A stretch of 64,000 nucleotides of DNA from Allorhizobium ampelinum S4 (GTDB taxonomy: Bacteria; Pseudomonadota; Alphaproteobacteria; Rhizobiales; Rhizobiaceae): contig NC_011988.1 of NCBI RefSeq assembly GCF_000016285.1, forward strand, positions 806,001 through 870,000, in the 5' to 3' direction. The notes beneath the pieces were generated by a model. That model was given only the letters and a program-made list of their open reading frames with translations, made no database searches and was not told the DNA's origin. Shown here in pieces: positions 9,979-17,628 of the stretch; positions within the stretch are counted from its first letter, which is position 1; every line of letters starts with the position of its first letter. The translations under genes were made by a program, and so were the position numbers.

Positions 9979-10042
9979 TCGCAGTATGCAAGGATCGGTT
10001 TTTTAGCAACCCTGTTGCTGGGTCCTGTCTGGAGGGCGGGCG

Positions 10043-10528
10043 ATGATAAACCGATTTGTATTGATCCTGAATGAAGCCGTGGTGATTTTGGCGTGCCTGA
10101 CACCAGGGGCAGAGGCCATGGATCGTTATTATTGCGCGGTGGATGATGGCCAACTGAAATTGTCGATAGAGGCCGCTTTCAAGGAAGAGCCAGGCTGGCC
10201 GCTGGGAAATCTTCGTGGTGTCATGGTGTTCAAGCCGGGGCAGGGCGTGTCGGGCGAGGATAGGACAGTGACCGGCGCGGTTCGGCTTGCCATGGCTGAC
10301 ATGGTGCAATCCAGACGTGACGATCGGAGCTTTCAGCTTCGCACCTCCTCCACCTCAGGCGATGGTGGGGAAATGATGAGTGTCGACATAGTGTTGAAGG
10401 CCAGCATGCAGGGAGAGGATATCAACCGTTTTGCCGGCAGCTATGCCGTGACCGTGCGCCCGCAAGGCAACACCCATCCCGCTGCCGCAGTGGAGCGGGA
10501 TGGTGCGTTGAATTGCAAACGTTTCTGA
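10043..10528 (+). CDS. hypothetical secreted protein
   Basis: The 161-residue product begins with a probable Sec signal peptide (hydrophobic span about residues 5-22, likely cut after GAEA). The mature part contains a short cysteine-bearing start (YYCAVDD) and a Cys five residues before the end (NCKRF), which could pair in the periplasm. GGAGGGCGGGCG before the ATG is a plausible ribosome site. I do not recognise the family. It follows glcF by 64 bp but has no evident link to glycolate use. Confidence 0.65.
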   Translation: MINRFVLILNEAVVILACLTPGAEAMDRYYCAVDDGQLKLSIEAAFKEEPGWPLGNLRGVMVFKPGQGVSGEDRTVTGAVRLAMADMVQSRRDDRSFQLRTSSTSGDGGEMMSVDIVLKASMQGEDINRFAGSYAVTVRPQGNTHPAAAVERDGALNCKRF

Positions 10529-10554
10529 TCAGGTCAGCTCGATCAAGATGAGCC

Positions 10555-11265
10555 TCACACTGGGCGCGGCGGAATATTCAGACCCTTTTGGCTGGCGGGA
10601 CGGGCTTCACCGCGAGCGGCCCAATCCATGACGGCGGGATAATTGGAGAGACCAATCACCTCGGCGGCTTCATAACCAGCGGTAATGCACCGCACCCACG
10701 GCCAGGTGGCGATATCGGCAATGCTGTACTCGTCACCGGCAAGCCAGGGACGATGCGCAAGCTCTGCTTCGAGTACGGACAGCAAGCGACGGGTTTCGTC
10801 GCGGTAACGCTCCGTCGGGTAGGAATTGTTGGCGACCTTATCGGCGGCATATTTGTGGAAATGGCCGAACTGGCCAAACATCGGCCCGACGCCGCCCATC
10901 TGGAAGAACAGCCATTGCAGGACGCTGTAGCGGCTGGGGCCGTCCTTCGGCAAAAGCCGTCCGGTCTTTTCGGCCAGATAGACCAGAATTGCACCCGATT
11001 CGAACACGCCAAGCGGTTTTCCATCAGGTCCATGCGGGTCGAGGATAGCCGGGATGCGGCCATTCGGATTGAGCGAGACGAATTCTGGCGACTTCTGCGA
11101 ATTGTCGGAAAACGTCACCAGATGCGCCTCATAGGGCAGATCCAGCTCTTCCAGCGCAATCGATACCTTGACGCCATTTGGCGTCGGCAGCGAATAGAGC
11201 TGAATGATCTCTGGATTTTGGGCAGGCCAGCGCTGGGTGATCGGGAAGGAAGAAAGGTCAGTCAT
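10555..11265 (-). CDS. glutathione S-transferase, YghU/YfcG-like (nu class)
   Basis: The 236-residue product has an N-terminal thioredoxin-fold GST domain and a helical C-terminal domain. The ELYSLPTPNGVKVSIALEE-like opening (residues about 20-38), with Thr-Pro-Asn in place of a catalytic Tyr or Ser, and NPNGRIPAI are typical of YghU/YfcG enzymes. These reduce disulfides with two bound glutathiones. VFESGAILVYLAEKTG is the glutathione-binding ESGAI block. It is divergently arranged with a DoxX gene, a common pairing in proteobacteria, which suggests a shared role in redox or electrophile stress. Confidence 0.9.
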   Translation of the reverse strand: MTDLSSFPITQRWPAQNPEIIQLYSLPTPNGVKVSIALEELDLPYEAHLVTFSDNSQKSPEFVSLNPNGRIPAILDPHGPDGKPLGVFESGAILVYLAEKTGRLLPKDGPSRYSVLQWLFFQMGGVGPMFGQFGHFHKYAADKVANNSYPTERYRDETRRLLSVLEAELAHRPWLAGDEYSIADIATWPWVRCITAGYEAAEVIGLSNYPAVMDWAARGEARPASQKGLNIPPRPV

Positions 11266-11431
11266 GACAATATCCTAATGAATGCCAGGGTGTCGAAGAT
11301 GGTGTTTGTTCTCAAATTGTGAACGATACGTCAATTATTGTCCACCTATCTGAAACAGTAGAGATGTGGGAAAACGGCTTCACAGTTTTCTAACCAATTT
11401 GCGTCCCGCAGTCATCACACTGGAGCCTCCC

Positions 11432-11878
11432 ATGTCAAATACCAATAACGCGATCCTTCTGCTCGCCAGAATTCTTCTCTCCTTCATCTTCATTCTGTCT
11501 GGCTTTGGCAAACTGACCGATCCGGCTTCCACGGCCGGCATGATCACGGGCGCTGGACTGCCTGCTGCGACGGCTCTGGCCTATCTGGCTGGTGCGTTTG
11601 AGTTGATCACCGGTCTTTCAGTTCTCGTTGGCTTTCAGACGAAGATCGTCGGCTGGGCCTTGGCGTTGTTTTGCATCTTCACCGGCGCTGTCTTCCATAG
11701 CGGCACGGTTGCCGTTCCCGGCTGGCCGGATGCAGCACTCGGCTGGATCAACACGCTGAACGGCATCATGATGATGAAGAACTTCACCCTTGCTGGCGCT
11801 TATATCCTGCTGGCAACGGTTGGAGCAGGCGCCTACTCGCTCGACGCCCGTCGCGGTGGTAAGCTGGCTCTTGCCTGA
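11432..11878 (+). CDS. DoxX-family inner membrane protein
   Basis: The 148-residue product has about four membrane-spanning helices and the DoxX/DoxD fold pattern: RILLSFIFILSGFGKLTDP at the N-terminus, then GAFELITGLSVLVGF. The start at MSNTNNAIL is chosen because GGAGCCTCCC lies just upstream; an earlier in-frame start lacks this. DoxX proteins are small membrane proteins linked in some bacteria to thiol or quinone redox balance, but the exact role is not known. The gene is divergent from the GST gene and ends in a clear terminator. Confidence 0.88.
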   Translation: MSNTNNAILLLARILLSFIFILSGFGKLTDPASTAGMITGAGLPAATALAYLAGAFELITGLSVLVGFQTKIVGWALALFCIFTGAVFHSGTVAVPGWPDAALGWINTLNGIMMMKNFTLAGAYILLATVGAGAYSLDARRGGKLALA

Positions 11879-11956
11879 TATGCAGGTGGCTATTCAATAT
11901 AGCCGATAAAAGTTTCCTGTATCGAGCGGCTCTTTAAAGCCGGGATAAATACAAAG

Positions 11957-11986
11957 GCCCGCCGGAGCGATCCGACGGGCTTTTTG
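11957..11986 (+). terminator. rho-independent terminator after the DoxX gene
   Basis: GCCCG-C-CGGA / TCCG-A-CGGGC forms a stem with a GCGA loop at 11957-11980, followed directly by five T residues. It lies 78 bp after the DoxX stop. Confidence 0.85.
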
Positions 11987-12030
11987 CTTTGAACGGCATG
12001 CTGTTATGGATCACGGTCATCGGCTGGTAA

Positions 12031-12074
12031 TTTGTCAGGGAAAGGAACCCCTGTTTTCCCTGACAAACTCTAAA
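12031..12074. repeat. palindromic repeat (TTTGTCAGGGAAA family)
   Basis: Perfect 13-base arms TTTGTCAGGGAAA (12031-12043) and TTTCCCTGACAAA (12055-12067) are followed by CTCTAAA. The right end, CCCTGACAAACTCTAAA, recurs at about 53308-53324 and in variant form at about 30361-30376, so this is one member of a dispersed family. Confidence 0.75.
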
Positions 12075-12079
12075 CAGCC

Positions 12080-12211
12080 TTAGCCACCGTGAGGGCCGGA
12101 GCAAACCTTAGTGAACGGATTGCAGACCCCTGCGTTTGCTAGGGTGAGTGTTTCACCAGTGCCCAAGAACAACGATACAATAAGAAGTGCTTTCATATGG
12201 TATTTCATCAT
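12080..12211 (-). CDS. small secreted cysteine-containing peptide (43 codons)
   Basis: I found this frame by reading the - strand. It runs from tandem ATGs at 12206-12211 to TAA at 12080-12082. ATCTGGGGGTA just upstream supplies a strong ribosome site. Residues 1-27 look like a signal peptide: basic start MMKYHMK, hydrophobic ALLIVSLFLG, then a small-residue region ending in LANA. The predicted mature part is only about 16 residues, GVCNPFTKVCSGPHGG, with two Cys seven positions apart and a Gly-Gly end. No homologue is recognised. It lies at the edge of a very AT-rich tract. It may be a secreted microprotein; bacteriocin, pheromone or toxin roles are only guesses. Confidence 0.55.
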   Translation of the reverse strand: MMKYHMKALLIVSLFLGTGETLTLANAGVCNPFTKVCSGPHGG

Positions 12212-12622
12212 TACCCCCAGATATGATAAAATGAACAATCACGGAAAAATTAGAAAAGTTATTGCATGTTAAATACATGGAAATAACGCTCATTTATATT
12301 TTGTTGTAAAATATAAATTCATTTATCATCATTTTTCCGTGTACATCATTTAGGTTTTTATTTTTGCGGGAGTCAATTATTTATTATGATTGAAATATCA
12401 TTATTTGATATTTTTTCCATAAATACATACTGAAAATGTCGTAAAATAGATATTTTAAATCAATTTAGTCGTCAATTTGCGCCATAAAATAATTTCATAT
12501 AAAAACGATGATGCGATATTTCAAAATTAAATAATTATCAAAAATTATATTCTTTATTTTTTATATATTCAGGTTGAATAAACATGTATTTAATTATATT
12601 TAGTGAAATATAAATTTTTCCG
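12212..12622. other. AT-rich intergenic tract
   Basis: About 410 bp without a credible gene. Hand counts of two 60-base lines (12301-12360 and 12481-12540) give 22% and 20% G+C, far below the surrounding genes. An 11-base perfect inverted pair, CACGGAAAAAT (12240-12250) and ATTTTTCCGTG (12331-12341), brackets about 100 bp next to the small peptide gene. Confidence 0.7.
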
Positions 12623-12656
12623 AAAAAAAGCCCAGCGTCTATTCAGACCCTGAGCT
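12623..12656 (-). terminator. terminator downstream of hisG
   Basis: Read on the - strand, AGCTCAGGGTCT-gaat-AGACGCTGGGCT forms a long imperfect stem (one mismatch, one wobble) followed by seven T residues. It sits about 65 bp past the hisG stop. Confidence 0.75.
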
Positions 12657-12722
12657 TTTACGTCATTATTGAATTTGGGAAATGTTGGAAGCAGTCGACT
12701 ACATTATGTTTGCTCTGATAAT

Positions 12723-13415
12723 TCAGAGTGCGCTTCTGACAGCGTCGATGATTTTGCCAATCTGAGCATTGCCTTCATGCTCGGGCTTGCGGGCGCGAAC
12801 CAGGCACGCTTGTGAGCGCAGGATGATGCCATCACTCAACACTTTCAGGTGGTTTGCCCGCAGGGTTGAGCCGGTGGAGGTGATGTCAACGATTATGTCG
12901 GCCTGGCCAGCGGCGGGTGCGCCTTCGGTGGCACCCAGGCTTTCGACGATCCGGTAAAGCTGGATACCATGCTGGCGGGAGAAGAACTGCTGGGTCAGGC
13001 GCCAGTATTTCGTGGCTATCGCCAATCTTCGGCCATGGCGGGCGCGAAATTCCTGCGCCACATCCCCCAGATCAGCCATGCTGTCCACGTCCAGCCAGAT
13101 GTCAGGCACGGCGACCACCACATCGGCGTGGCCAAAACCAAGCCGTGCGGCGATTTCGACGCGCTTGTCGGCATCCGCCAGCTCTTCACGGATCAAATCT
13201 TCACCGGTGACGCCGAAATCGACGGTGCCATTGCCGATTTCGCGGGAAATTTCCGAGGCGGAAAGATAGGCAATCTCGATATCCTCGCCTTCGACCCGGC
13301 CGCGATAGGAGCGGTCATTGCCGACAGCGGTAATGGTCAGCCCTGCACGGGCAAAAATCGCCGAGGCGTCTTCCTTCATCCGGCCCTTGGAGGGCAATCC
13401 GATGGTAATGGTCAT
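12723..13415 (-). CDS. hisG: ATP phosphoribosyltransferase, short form HisG
   Basis: HisG condenses ATP with PRPP in the first step of histidine synthesis. The 230-residue product is the short form lacking the C-terminal regulatory domain, which works only in complex with HisZ. Visible motifs are [12 protein letters not shown] at the start, GVTGEDLI, and the PRPP-binding [15 protein letters not shown] near residue 175. The start MTITIGLP overlaps the hisZ stop by one base (TGATG), so the two genes are translationally coupled; an upstream in-frame start within hisZ is unlikely. A terminator follows. Confidence 0.95.
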   Translation of the reverse strand: MTITIGLPSKGRMKEDASAIFARAGLTITAVGNDRSYRGRVEGEDIEIAYLSASEISREIGNGTVDFGVTGEDLIREELADADKRVEIAARLGFGHADVVVAVPDIWLDVDSMADLGDVAQEFRARHGRRLAIATKYWRLTQQFFSRQHGIQLYRIVESLGATEGAPAAGQADIIVDITSTGSTLRANHLKVLSDGIILRSQACLVRARKPEHEGNAQIGKIIDAVRSAL

Positions 13416-14533
13416 CAGCGCGCCCTCGCCAGTTCGATGCGGTCCAGCCACAGCGAGAAGCCGACGGCGGGAATGGTGTGTTTCGCACCGAGCAGGGTCA
13501 GCAGCCGGTCGAACCGTCCGCCACCGGCCAAAACGGCGGTTTCGCCGGAGAGCGCCACTTCAAACACCAGCCCGGTATAATAATCCAGTGGTCGGCCAAA
13601 GGCGGCGCGATAGGTGATCCGGGAGAGATCCACGCCAAGGTCGGCCAGTGCGGCGATCCTTGCCTCAAATCCGTCAAGAGCCGCACCCAGCGACAGACCT
13701 GCGGCATCAGCAAAGCCCGCCAAGGCTGCGGTGGCTTCGCTCAGCGGCAATTCCAGCGACAGGAACTCGCGCAGCAGCAACAGGGCCGCGCCATCCAGCC
13801 GGGTTTCCGCCAGCGCCAGCTTTTCCTTCAGCCGAGCGGCAATTTCGCGCGGGCTGCGGCTGGCATTTGTTGAATAGCCGGTGTCTTCCATGGTCCGGTC
13901 GAGATGGGCGATCAGCCCGGCTTCGTCGCCCGACGATAGCAGCGCTTCCACAGCGGGATCGAGACCATGCGCCGTTTGCGGGCTGGCCAGGGTTTTCAAC
14001 AATTGATCGAGATGGGTGCTGTCGCCAAACGCCTGGATCAGCCGTCTTTGCCAACCGGAGGGTAGACCCAGTGTCTTGACCACCGCCTCAAACACCGCCT
14101 GATCGCCGAGCATCACGGTCAGAGGCCGTCCGGGCAGCAGCTTGTGCAGAATGCCGATGGCATCATTAATGGCGCGGGCATCGGCGCGGGCCGTGGCTGG
14201 CTCGCCAAGATCTTCAATACCGGCCTGATAGAATTCATTGCCGCCTTCGCGACGCTGACGAAACACTTCACCCAGATAGGCGTAGCGTTTTGGCGTGCCG
14301 GTGGCGTTTTCGATATGGCTGAGACAGACGGGAATGGTGAATTCCGGTCGCAGACACAGGCTTTCGCCAGTCTCGCTTTCGGTAAGGAAAATTCGGCGGC
14401 GCAGATCCTCGCCCGCCATATCCAGAAACGGCTCGGCTGGCTGGATAACCGGGGTATCGACCCTTGCTGCGCCACGCGCGGCAAAGTCATCAAGGAGAGC
14501 ACCGGCGAAATCCGGCATGTTTATCAGAGGCAT
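13415..14533 (-). CDS. hisZ: ATP phosphoribosyltransferase regulatory subunit HisZ
   Basis: HisZ is a catalytically inactive HisRS-like protein that binds short-form HisG and gives it histidine feedback inhibition. The 372-residue product shows class II synthetase-like blocks: [22 protein letters not shown] (motif 2-like, about residues 47-68), [20 protein letters not shown], and a C-terminal [13 protein letters not shown] near residue 335. It lacks the HisRS anticodon-binding domain. It overlaps hisG by one base. In relatives hisS usually sits directly upstream, but here about 3.4 kb of repeat-rich DNA intervenes. Confidence 0.95.
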   Translation of the reverse strand: MPLINMPDFAGALLDDFAARGAARVDTPVIQPAEPFLDMAGEDLRRRIFLTESETGESLCLRPEFTIPVCLSHIENATGTPKRYAYLGEVFRQRREGGNEFYQAGIEDLGEPATARADARAINDAIGILHKLLPGRPLTVMLGDQAVFEAVVKTLGLPSGWQRRLIQAFGDSTHLDQLLKTLASPQTAHGLDPAVEALLSSGDEAGLIAHLDRTMEDTGYSTNASRSPREIAARLKEKLALAETRLDGAALLLLREFLSLELPLSEATAALAGFADAAGLSLGAALDGFEARIAALADLGVDLSRITYRAAFGRPLDYYTGLVFEVALSGETAVLAGGGRFDRLLTLLGAKHTIPAVGFSLWLDRIELARAR

Positions 14534-14597
14534 TGACTATCCCGGTCAGTTACGCATGCATTCGGGATAATCCGAACACCACCCTTTGACTGCTATG

Positions 14598-14705
14598 TCA
14601 ATGATGGGTCTGACTATGCTGCCATTTTTTATAGGCCAGCAGGCCCCCGGCCAGAACCAGCAGGCCAAGCGGCATGACAGTGTAGATCTGCTCAAAACTT
14701 GTCAC
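14598..14705 (-). CDS. possible small single-span membrane protein (35 aa)
   Basis: A GTG at 14703-14705 opens a 35-codon frame ending with TGA at 14598-14600. CTGGAGATGAAACA places GGAG eight bases before the GTG. The product has one hydrophobic span (MPLGLLVLAGGLLAY) followed by a basic KKWQHSQTHH tail, an arrangement seen in real small inner-membrane proteins. It lies just upstream of hisZ on the same strand. No family is recognised. Confidence 0.4.
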   Translation of the reverse strand: MTSFEQIYTVMPLGLLVLAGGLLAYKKWQHSQTHH

Positions 14706-14734
14706 TGTTTCATCTCCAGAATAGAGAACCTACC

Positions 14735-14790
14735 AGTTTGGCAGGGAAAAGTGGACCCCGGTTTTCCCGAAAAGACAAACGATAACAAAA
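14735..14790. repeat. partial copy of the GGGAAAA...GGTTTTCCC repeat
   Basis: GGCAGGGAAAAGTGGACCCC, then GGTTTTCCCGAAAAGACAAACG, matches in reverse orientation the element at 53266-53312 (CGTTTGTCTTTTCGGGAAAA then CCACTTTTCCCTG). Confidence 0.65.
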
Positions 14791-14817
14791 GAATCGATCG
14801 TCTCTGAGGTTCGGAAA

Positions 14818-15060
14818 GCATAGTACACGCCGCAAACGTTTTTCGGCTTCGCCGCCCCCTCATCCGGCTGCCGCCACCTTCTCCCCGATGGGGAGAAGAA
14901 ACCTGCGGCATCCTTGTGCCTTCTCCGCGCAGCAAAAGCGGTTTCCCGCAGCCTCACGATGAGGCTCAGTGCTGTCGTGTTGACCTCTTCTCCCCAGCGG
15001 GGAGAAGTCCCCGGCAGGGGGATGAGGGGGGCGAAGCCAATTCATCAAGTGACGTCGTGT
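14818..15060. repeat. RIME-like palindromic repeat, copy 1
   Basis: The outer parts are inverted: GGCTTCGCCGCCCCCTCATC with CTTCTCCCC on the left, and GGGGAGAAG with GATGAGGGGGGCGAAGCC on the right. They flank a centre of about 90 bp. The centre is homologous, in reverse orientation, to that of the copy at 16401-16650. It resembles the Rhizobium intergenic mosaic elements described for this family of bacteria. Confidence 0.75.
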
Positions 15061-15210
15061 TGCCAGAAAAATCCAGAAGACGAAGCCAAGCAGCGGTAAT
15101 TTATGATCACCATTGGGCGAGAGACTGCTGGCGGCTATCGGCGCGGCCACGCCGACCGTAAGGCAGACGGTTGACAGCCGGTCGAACCACGAGGCTTCGA
15201 GCTTTTTCAT
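14860..15210 (-). CDS. small membrane protein whose C-terminus runs into a repeat (probably broken)
   Basis: Read from MKKLEASWFDRL (15208-15210; GGAACGAG just upstream) the first 55 or so residues look genuine. They show an amphipathic start, a hydrophobic span VCLTVGVAAPIAASSL, a second span LPLLGFVFWIFLA and a basic TRRHL end. From about 15040 down the frame continues into the palindromic repeat, giving proline- and glycine-rich sequence that is not protein-like. A TTG start with GGAGACAGC before it (15252) is also possible. The gene was probably truncated by repeat insertion, or uses the repeat as a makeshift 3' end. Confidence 0.4.
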   Translation of the reverse strand: MKKLEASWFDRLSTVCLTVGVAAPIAASSLSPNGDHKLPLLGFVFWIFLATRRHLMNWLRPPHPPAGDFSPLGRRGQHDSTEPHREAAGNRFCCAEKAQGCRRFLLPIGEKVAAAG

Positions 15211-15403
15211 CTCGTTCCATTGCGAAACTGGAATGGGGGCGCTGTCTTGCAAAGCTGTCTCCGTGGCCTGCGCTGCCGCTTCAGATTACCGGAGCTAGAG
15301 CGGGGCGTCACCCCGCAAACGCCTTGGTTATCGTCAATCCTCAGGCAAATGACGGCCCTCTGAGAGGGTCCAGTTTATTGACAAACTCCGATCTCGGCAT
15401 TTC

Positions 15404-15515
15404 GTCACCCTCGGGCTTGTCCCGAGGGTCTGCTGTCTCCGAATAAGTCTTTGACGTTGATGGATTAAATTATCGTGCTTAGATGCTCGGCACAAGGCCG
15501 AGCATGACGTTGAGG
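15404..15515. repeat. two-hairpin repeat (ACCCTCGGG / ATGCTCGGC)
   Basis: Two hairpins are seen: CACCCTCGGGCTTGTCCCGAGGGT at about 15406-15429 and ATGCTCGGCACAAGGCCGAGCAT at about 15483-15505. The same pair occurs in reverse orientation at 36180-36298. Confidence 0.75.
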
Positions 15516-15547
15516 ATACATGCAAGGGCTTTGTCAGCAGTCTGGGC

Positions 15548-15988
15548 CTATCCGAGGGTCTGGTGTTGTCTCAAGAATTGCCGCACGCGCTCAAGGGCGT
15601 CAGCCGGATCGGACCGGCGGTGGTATTCTTCGAGAATGATCTGTTCGATCTGCTGACGGATGGTCCGGCGCCCCAATTCTTCGCTATCGGGCAGGGTGCG
15701 GTTCTGTGGCAGCAGGGCGTGGCGGGCTTCCTCTAGTCGGGTTTGAAGGTTGGTTGCCGCGTCAAGAATGGTGACGTCGATGATCTCCGCCGAGTCTTCC
15801 GGGCGCTGTGGCGGTTGGTAAATTGCGGCTTGGGGTGGTGTTCCCGGTCTCTCCCGCCTGTAGCGCAGCAGCAGGGCCAACACGCTGATCGCAAAAACCG
15901 GCGGTGTCACGATGACCAGCGCCTTGATCCAGTCGGATGAGGATTGCCACGTATCGAAAAGATCGGCCCAGAGGTTGTAATCGGCCAT
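15548..15988 (-). CDS. hypothetical single-span membrane protein
   Basis: The 146-residue product starts at MADYNLWADLFD, chosen because GGGAGG lies nine bases upstream; the longer open frame runs back through a stem-loop region. Residues about 22-42 form one membrane span (ALVIVTPPVFAISVLALLL) followed by RYRRER, so the tail is probably cytoplasmic. The C-terminal 90 residues are charged and helical (LQTRLEEARHALL, then RRTIRQQIEQIILEEYHRR). No family is recognised. It lies in the accessory segment between hisZ and hisS. Confidence 0.6.
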   Translation of the reverse strand: MADYNLWADLFDTWQSSSDWIKALVIVTPPVFAISVLALLLRYRRERPGTPPQAAIYQPPQRPEDSAEIIDVTILDAATNLQTRLEEARHALLPQNRTLPDSEELGRRTIRQQIEQIILEEYHRRSDPADALERVRQFLRQHQTLG

Positions 15989-16019
15989 TGTCCATTGCCT
16001 CCCACGCTTGAAAACCAAG

Positions 16020-16275
16020 CGATCGCCAGAGAACGGTCTCTGGCGATCGGGGAGGTAGAAAAGCCGCACAGAAACGACCGCCCTGGCCTTTAAGCCGAAG
16101 CTCTGGACATACGCCAAGGCCTCCCCGACCATAGAAGGATGGAGAGTGGACCATATAGACATAGCCCACCGCCTCAGCCACAAACCTATGGCTGAGGGGT
16201 GTCTTTATAACGACCGACACGGGCCGTTCTGCGCGGAGTTTCTACGCTCCGGGATCGGTGCGTTACAACCGATCC
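16020..16275 (-). other. run of stem-loops: candidate structured RNA or leader
   Basis: Five hairpins lie in 256 bp, best read on the - strand. They are 16252-16275 (8-bp perfect stem GGATCGGT), 16234-16251 (CGGAG stem), 16209-16228 (7 bp, needing one G-T wobble that exists only on the - strand), 16172-16197 (9-bp perfect CCTCAGCCA stem) and 16020-16049 (13-bp perfect CGATCGCCAGAGA stem, ACGG loop). The last sits about 17 bases before the ribosome site of the membrane protein gene at 15988. The run could be its leader or an independent small RNA. A TTTATACGCT stretch just upstream could serve as a -10 region. Confidence 0.4.
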
Positions 16276-16400
16276 TGAACTGGTTCTAGCGTATAAAGAG
16301 TGGACGGGGAAGGGGGCCAAATACCCGGAGGAGAGAGAGATTTAGTTGCAAATGTTAAATTAAACAGGTGATATGCTCTACAGCGCTGCGCGCCATATAA

Positions 16401-16650
16401 GAGTATACGACGCACCTTGATGAATTGGCTTCGCCCCCTCATCCCCCTGCCGGGGACTTCTCCCCGCAGGGGAGAAGAGGTCAACACGACAGCACTGAGC
16501 CTCATCCTGAGGCTGCGGGCAAAGGCGTTTATCAGCTTTTGCCGCGCGTATAAGGCACAAGAGGATGCCGCAGGTCTCTTCTCCCCATCGGGGAGAAGTC
16601 CCCGGCAGGGGGATGAGGGGGCGGCAAAGCCGAGAGACGTTTACATCGTG
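16401..16650. repeat. RIME-like palindromic repeat, copy 2
   Basis: GGCTTCGCCCCCTCATCCCC on the left and GGGGGATGAGGGGGCGGC on the right form the inverted ends. The centre, with AGGTCAACACGACAGCACTG and GGATGCCGCAGG, is the reverse complement of the centre of copy 1. Confidence 0.75.
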
Positions 16651-16908
16651 TCCTGTGATATGGCGCACGAAGGGTTCGTTGTATCAATTGCCATGCCTCG
16701 TTTATCGCGGACTGTTCAATTGACATATCGATGAACGCACCCGATATACGGGTGGGAAGCAAGACGATGCAGATCCAGTTTTACCGATTGTTATCTGTCG
16801 GGTTGTAAGCTGTTTGCAATCGACAAATGCCCGTCGATATTGTATGCGTCGGGAACATTTATTGCACGGTCATGTTGATTTGATATGTGCAAAGTTATGG
16901 AGGCTAAA

Positions 16909-17118
16909 ATGGCCGTCTCATATACCGCGAATTTCCAGTTAGCACTTAGCACCGATGTGAATGATCTTAAGGCTTCGACGGCCATTCAAGACCGCGATGA
17001 TTATGGCAACATTGGCTCTGAGGAATTCGAGCGCCGTATCAAGGCCGAAAATGATAAGCGCTACGGCGATGTTATTCGCAATGCTGCATGGGAACCAACC
17101 GGCGAGGCCGGCTGGTAA
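16909..17118 (+). CDS. small protein paired with a MazF/PemK-like toxin (possible antitoxin)
   Basis: The 69-residue product starts at MAVSYTANFQ, selected because GGAGG stands five bases before this ATG, while earlier in-frame ATGs lack a site. It is hydrophilic, acidic in the middle (DRDDYGNIGSEEFERR), and ends in PTGEAGW. The next gene begins on the base after its TAA stop, so the two are made together. No ribbon-helix-helix or AbrB motif is evident, so the antitoxin idea rests on size and position only. Confidence 0.55.
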   Translation: MAVSYTANFQLALSTDVNDLKASTAIQDRDDYGNIGSEEFERRIKAENDKRYGDVIRNAAWEPTGEAGW

Positions 17119-17568
17119 GTGCCTGAATTTGCATTTGATGACTATTATGATGTTGCGGCGGTCGGAATTCCGACCGCTTTTTCTATAGTCTGGTGCCGTT
17201 TCCCCTATCAAGAACAGCCAGACAAGCCAGGGCAGGATCTGCGACCCTGCCTGGTCAGGCGATCCTTTAAAGCTGAAATCGAATGCGATGGCAAAAAGGT
17301 TCTGGCTGGCCTGATCGAGACGGTATACGGCACGAAGCAAATCGACAAATTCCCTCCGCCCAGAGGGTTCCACATTCACAGAGAAGAAGACAAGCAAGAA
17401 CTCGGACTGATTTACGATACGGTCTTCCAGCTTGATAATGTTCTTCGGTTGGCTTGGACTCGGTCCTTTTTCGGACCGGACAAATCCGGAAAATTGCATG
17501 GAAAACGCTTAAACAAGCGGCTGCAAGATGAGCTCAAGGCCCAGTGGCTGGAGTTCGTCAAACGTTGA
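17119..17568 (+). CDS. MazF/PemK-like toxin-family protein
   Basis: The 149-residue product starts at a GTG immediately after the upstream stop. Its core resembles the PemK/MazF-type family found in rhizobia: IVWCRFPYQEQPDKPGQDLRP near residues 23-43, then VYGTKQIDKF, and GLIYDTVFQLDNVLRLAW in the second half. In MazF relatives the first block carries the residues that contact RNA in the SH3-like barrel. The C-terminus is lysine-rich. If active it would be an mRNA interferase; that is inference. It lies in the accessory segment between hisZ and hisS. Confidence 0.6.
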   Translation: MPEFAFDDYYDVAAVGIPTAFSIVWCRFPYQEQPDKPGQDLRPCLVRRSFKAEIECDGKKVLAGLIETVYGTKQIDKFPPPRGFHIHREEDKQELGLIYDTVFQLDNVLRLAWTRSFFGPDKSGKLHGKRLNKRLQDELKAQWLEFVKR

Positions 17569-17628
17569 TGCTGTGAAAGTGTGGAGTTTGATGGCTGCAT
17601 TGTGTGTTTTTTCGGCAGAGTAAAATTT

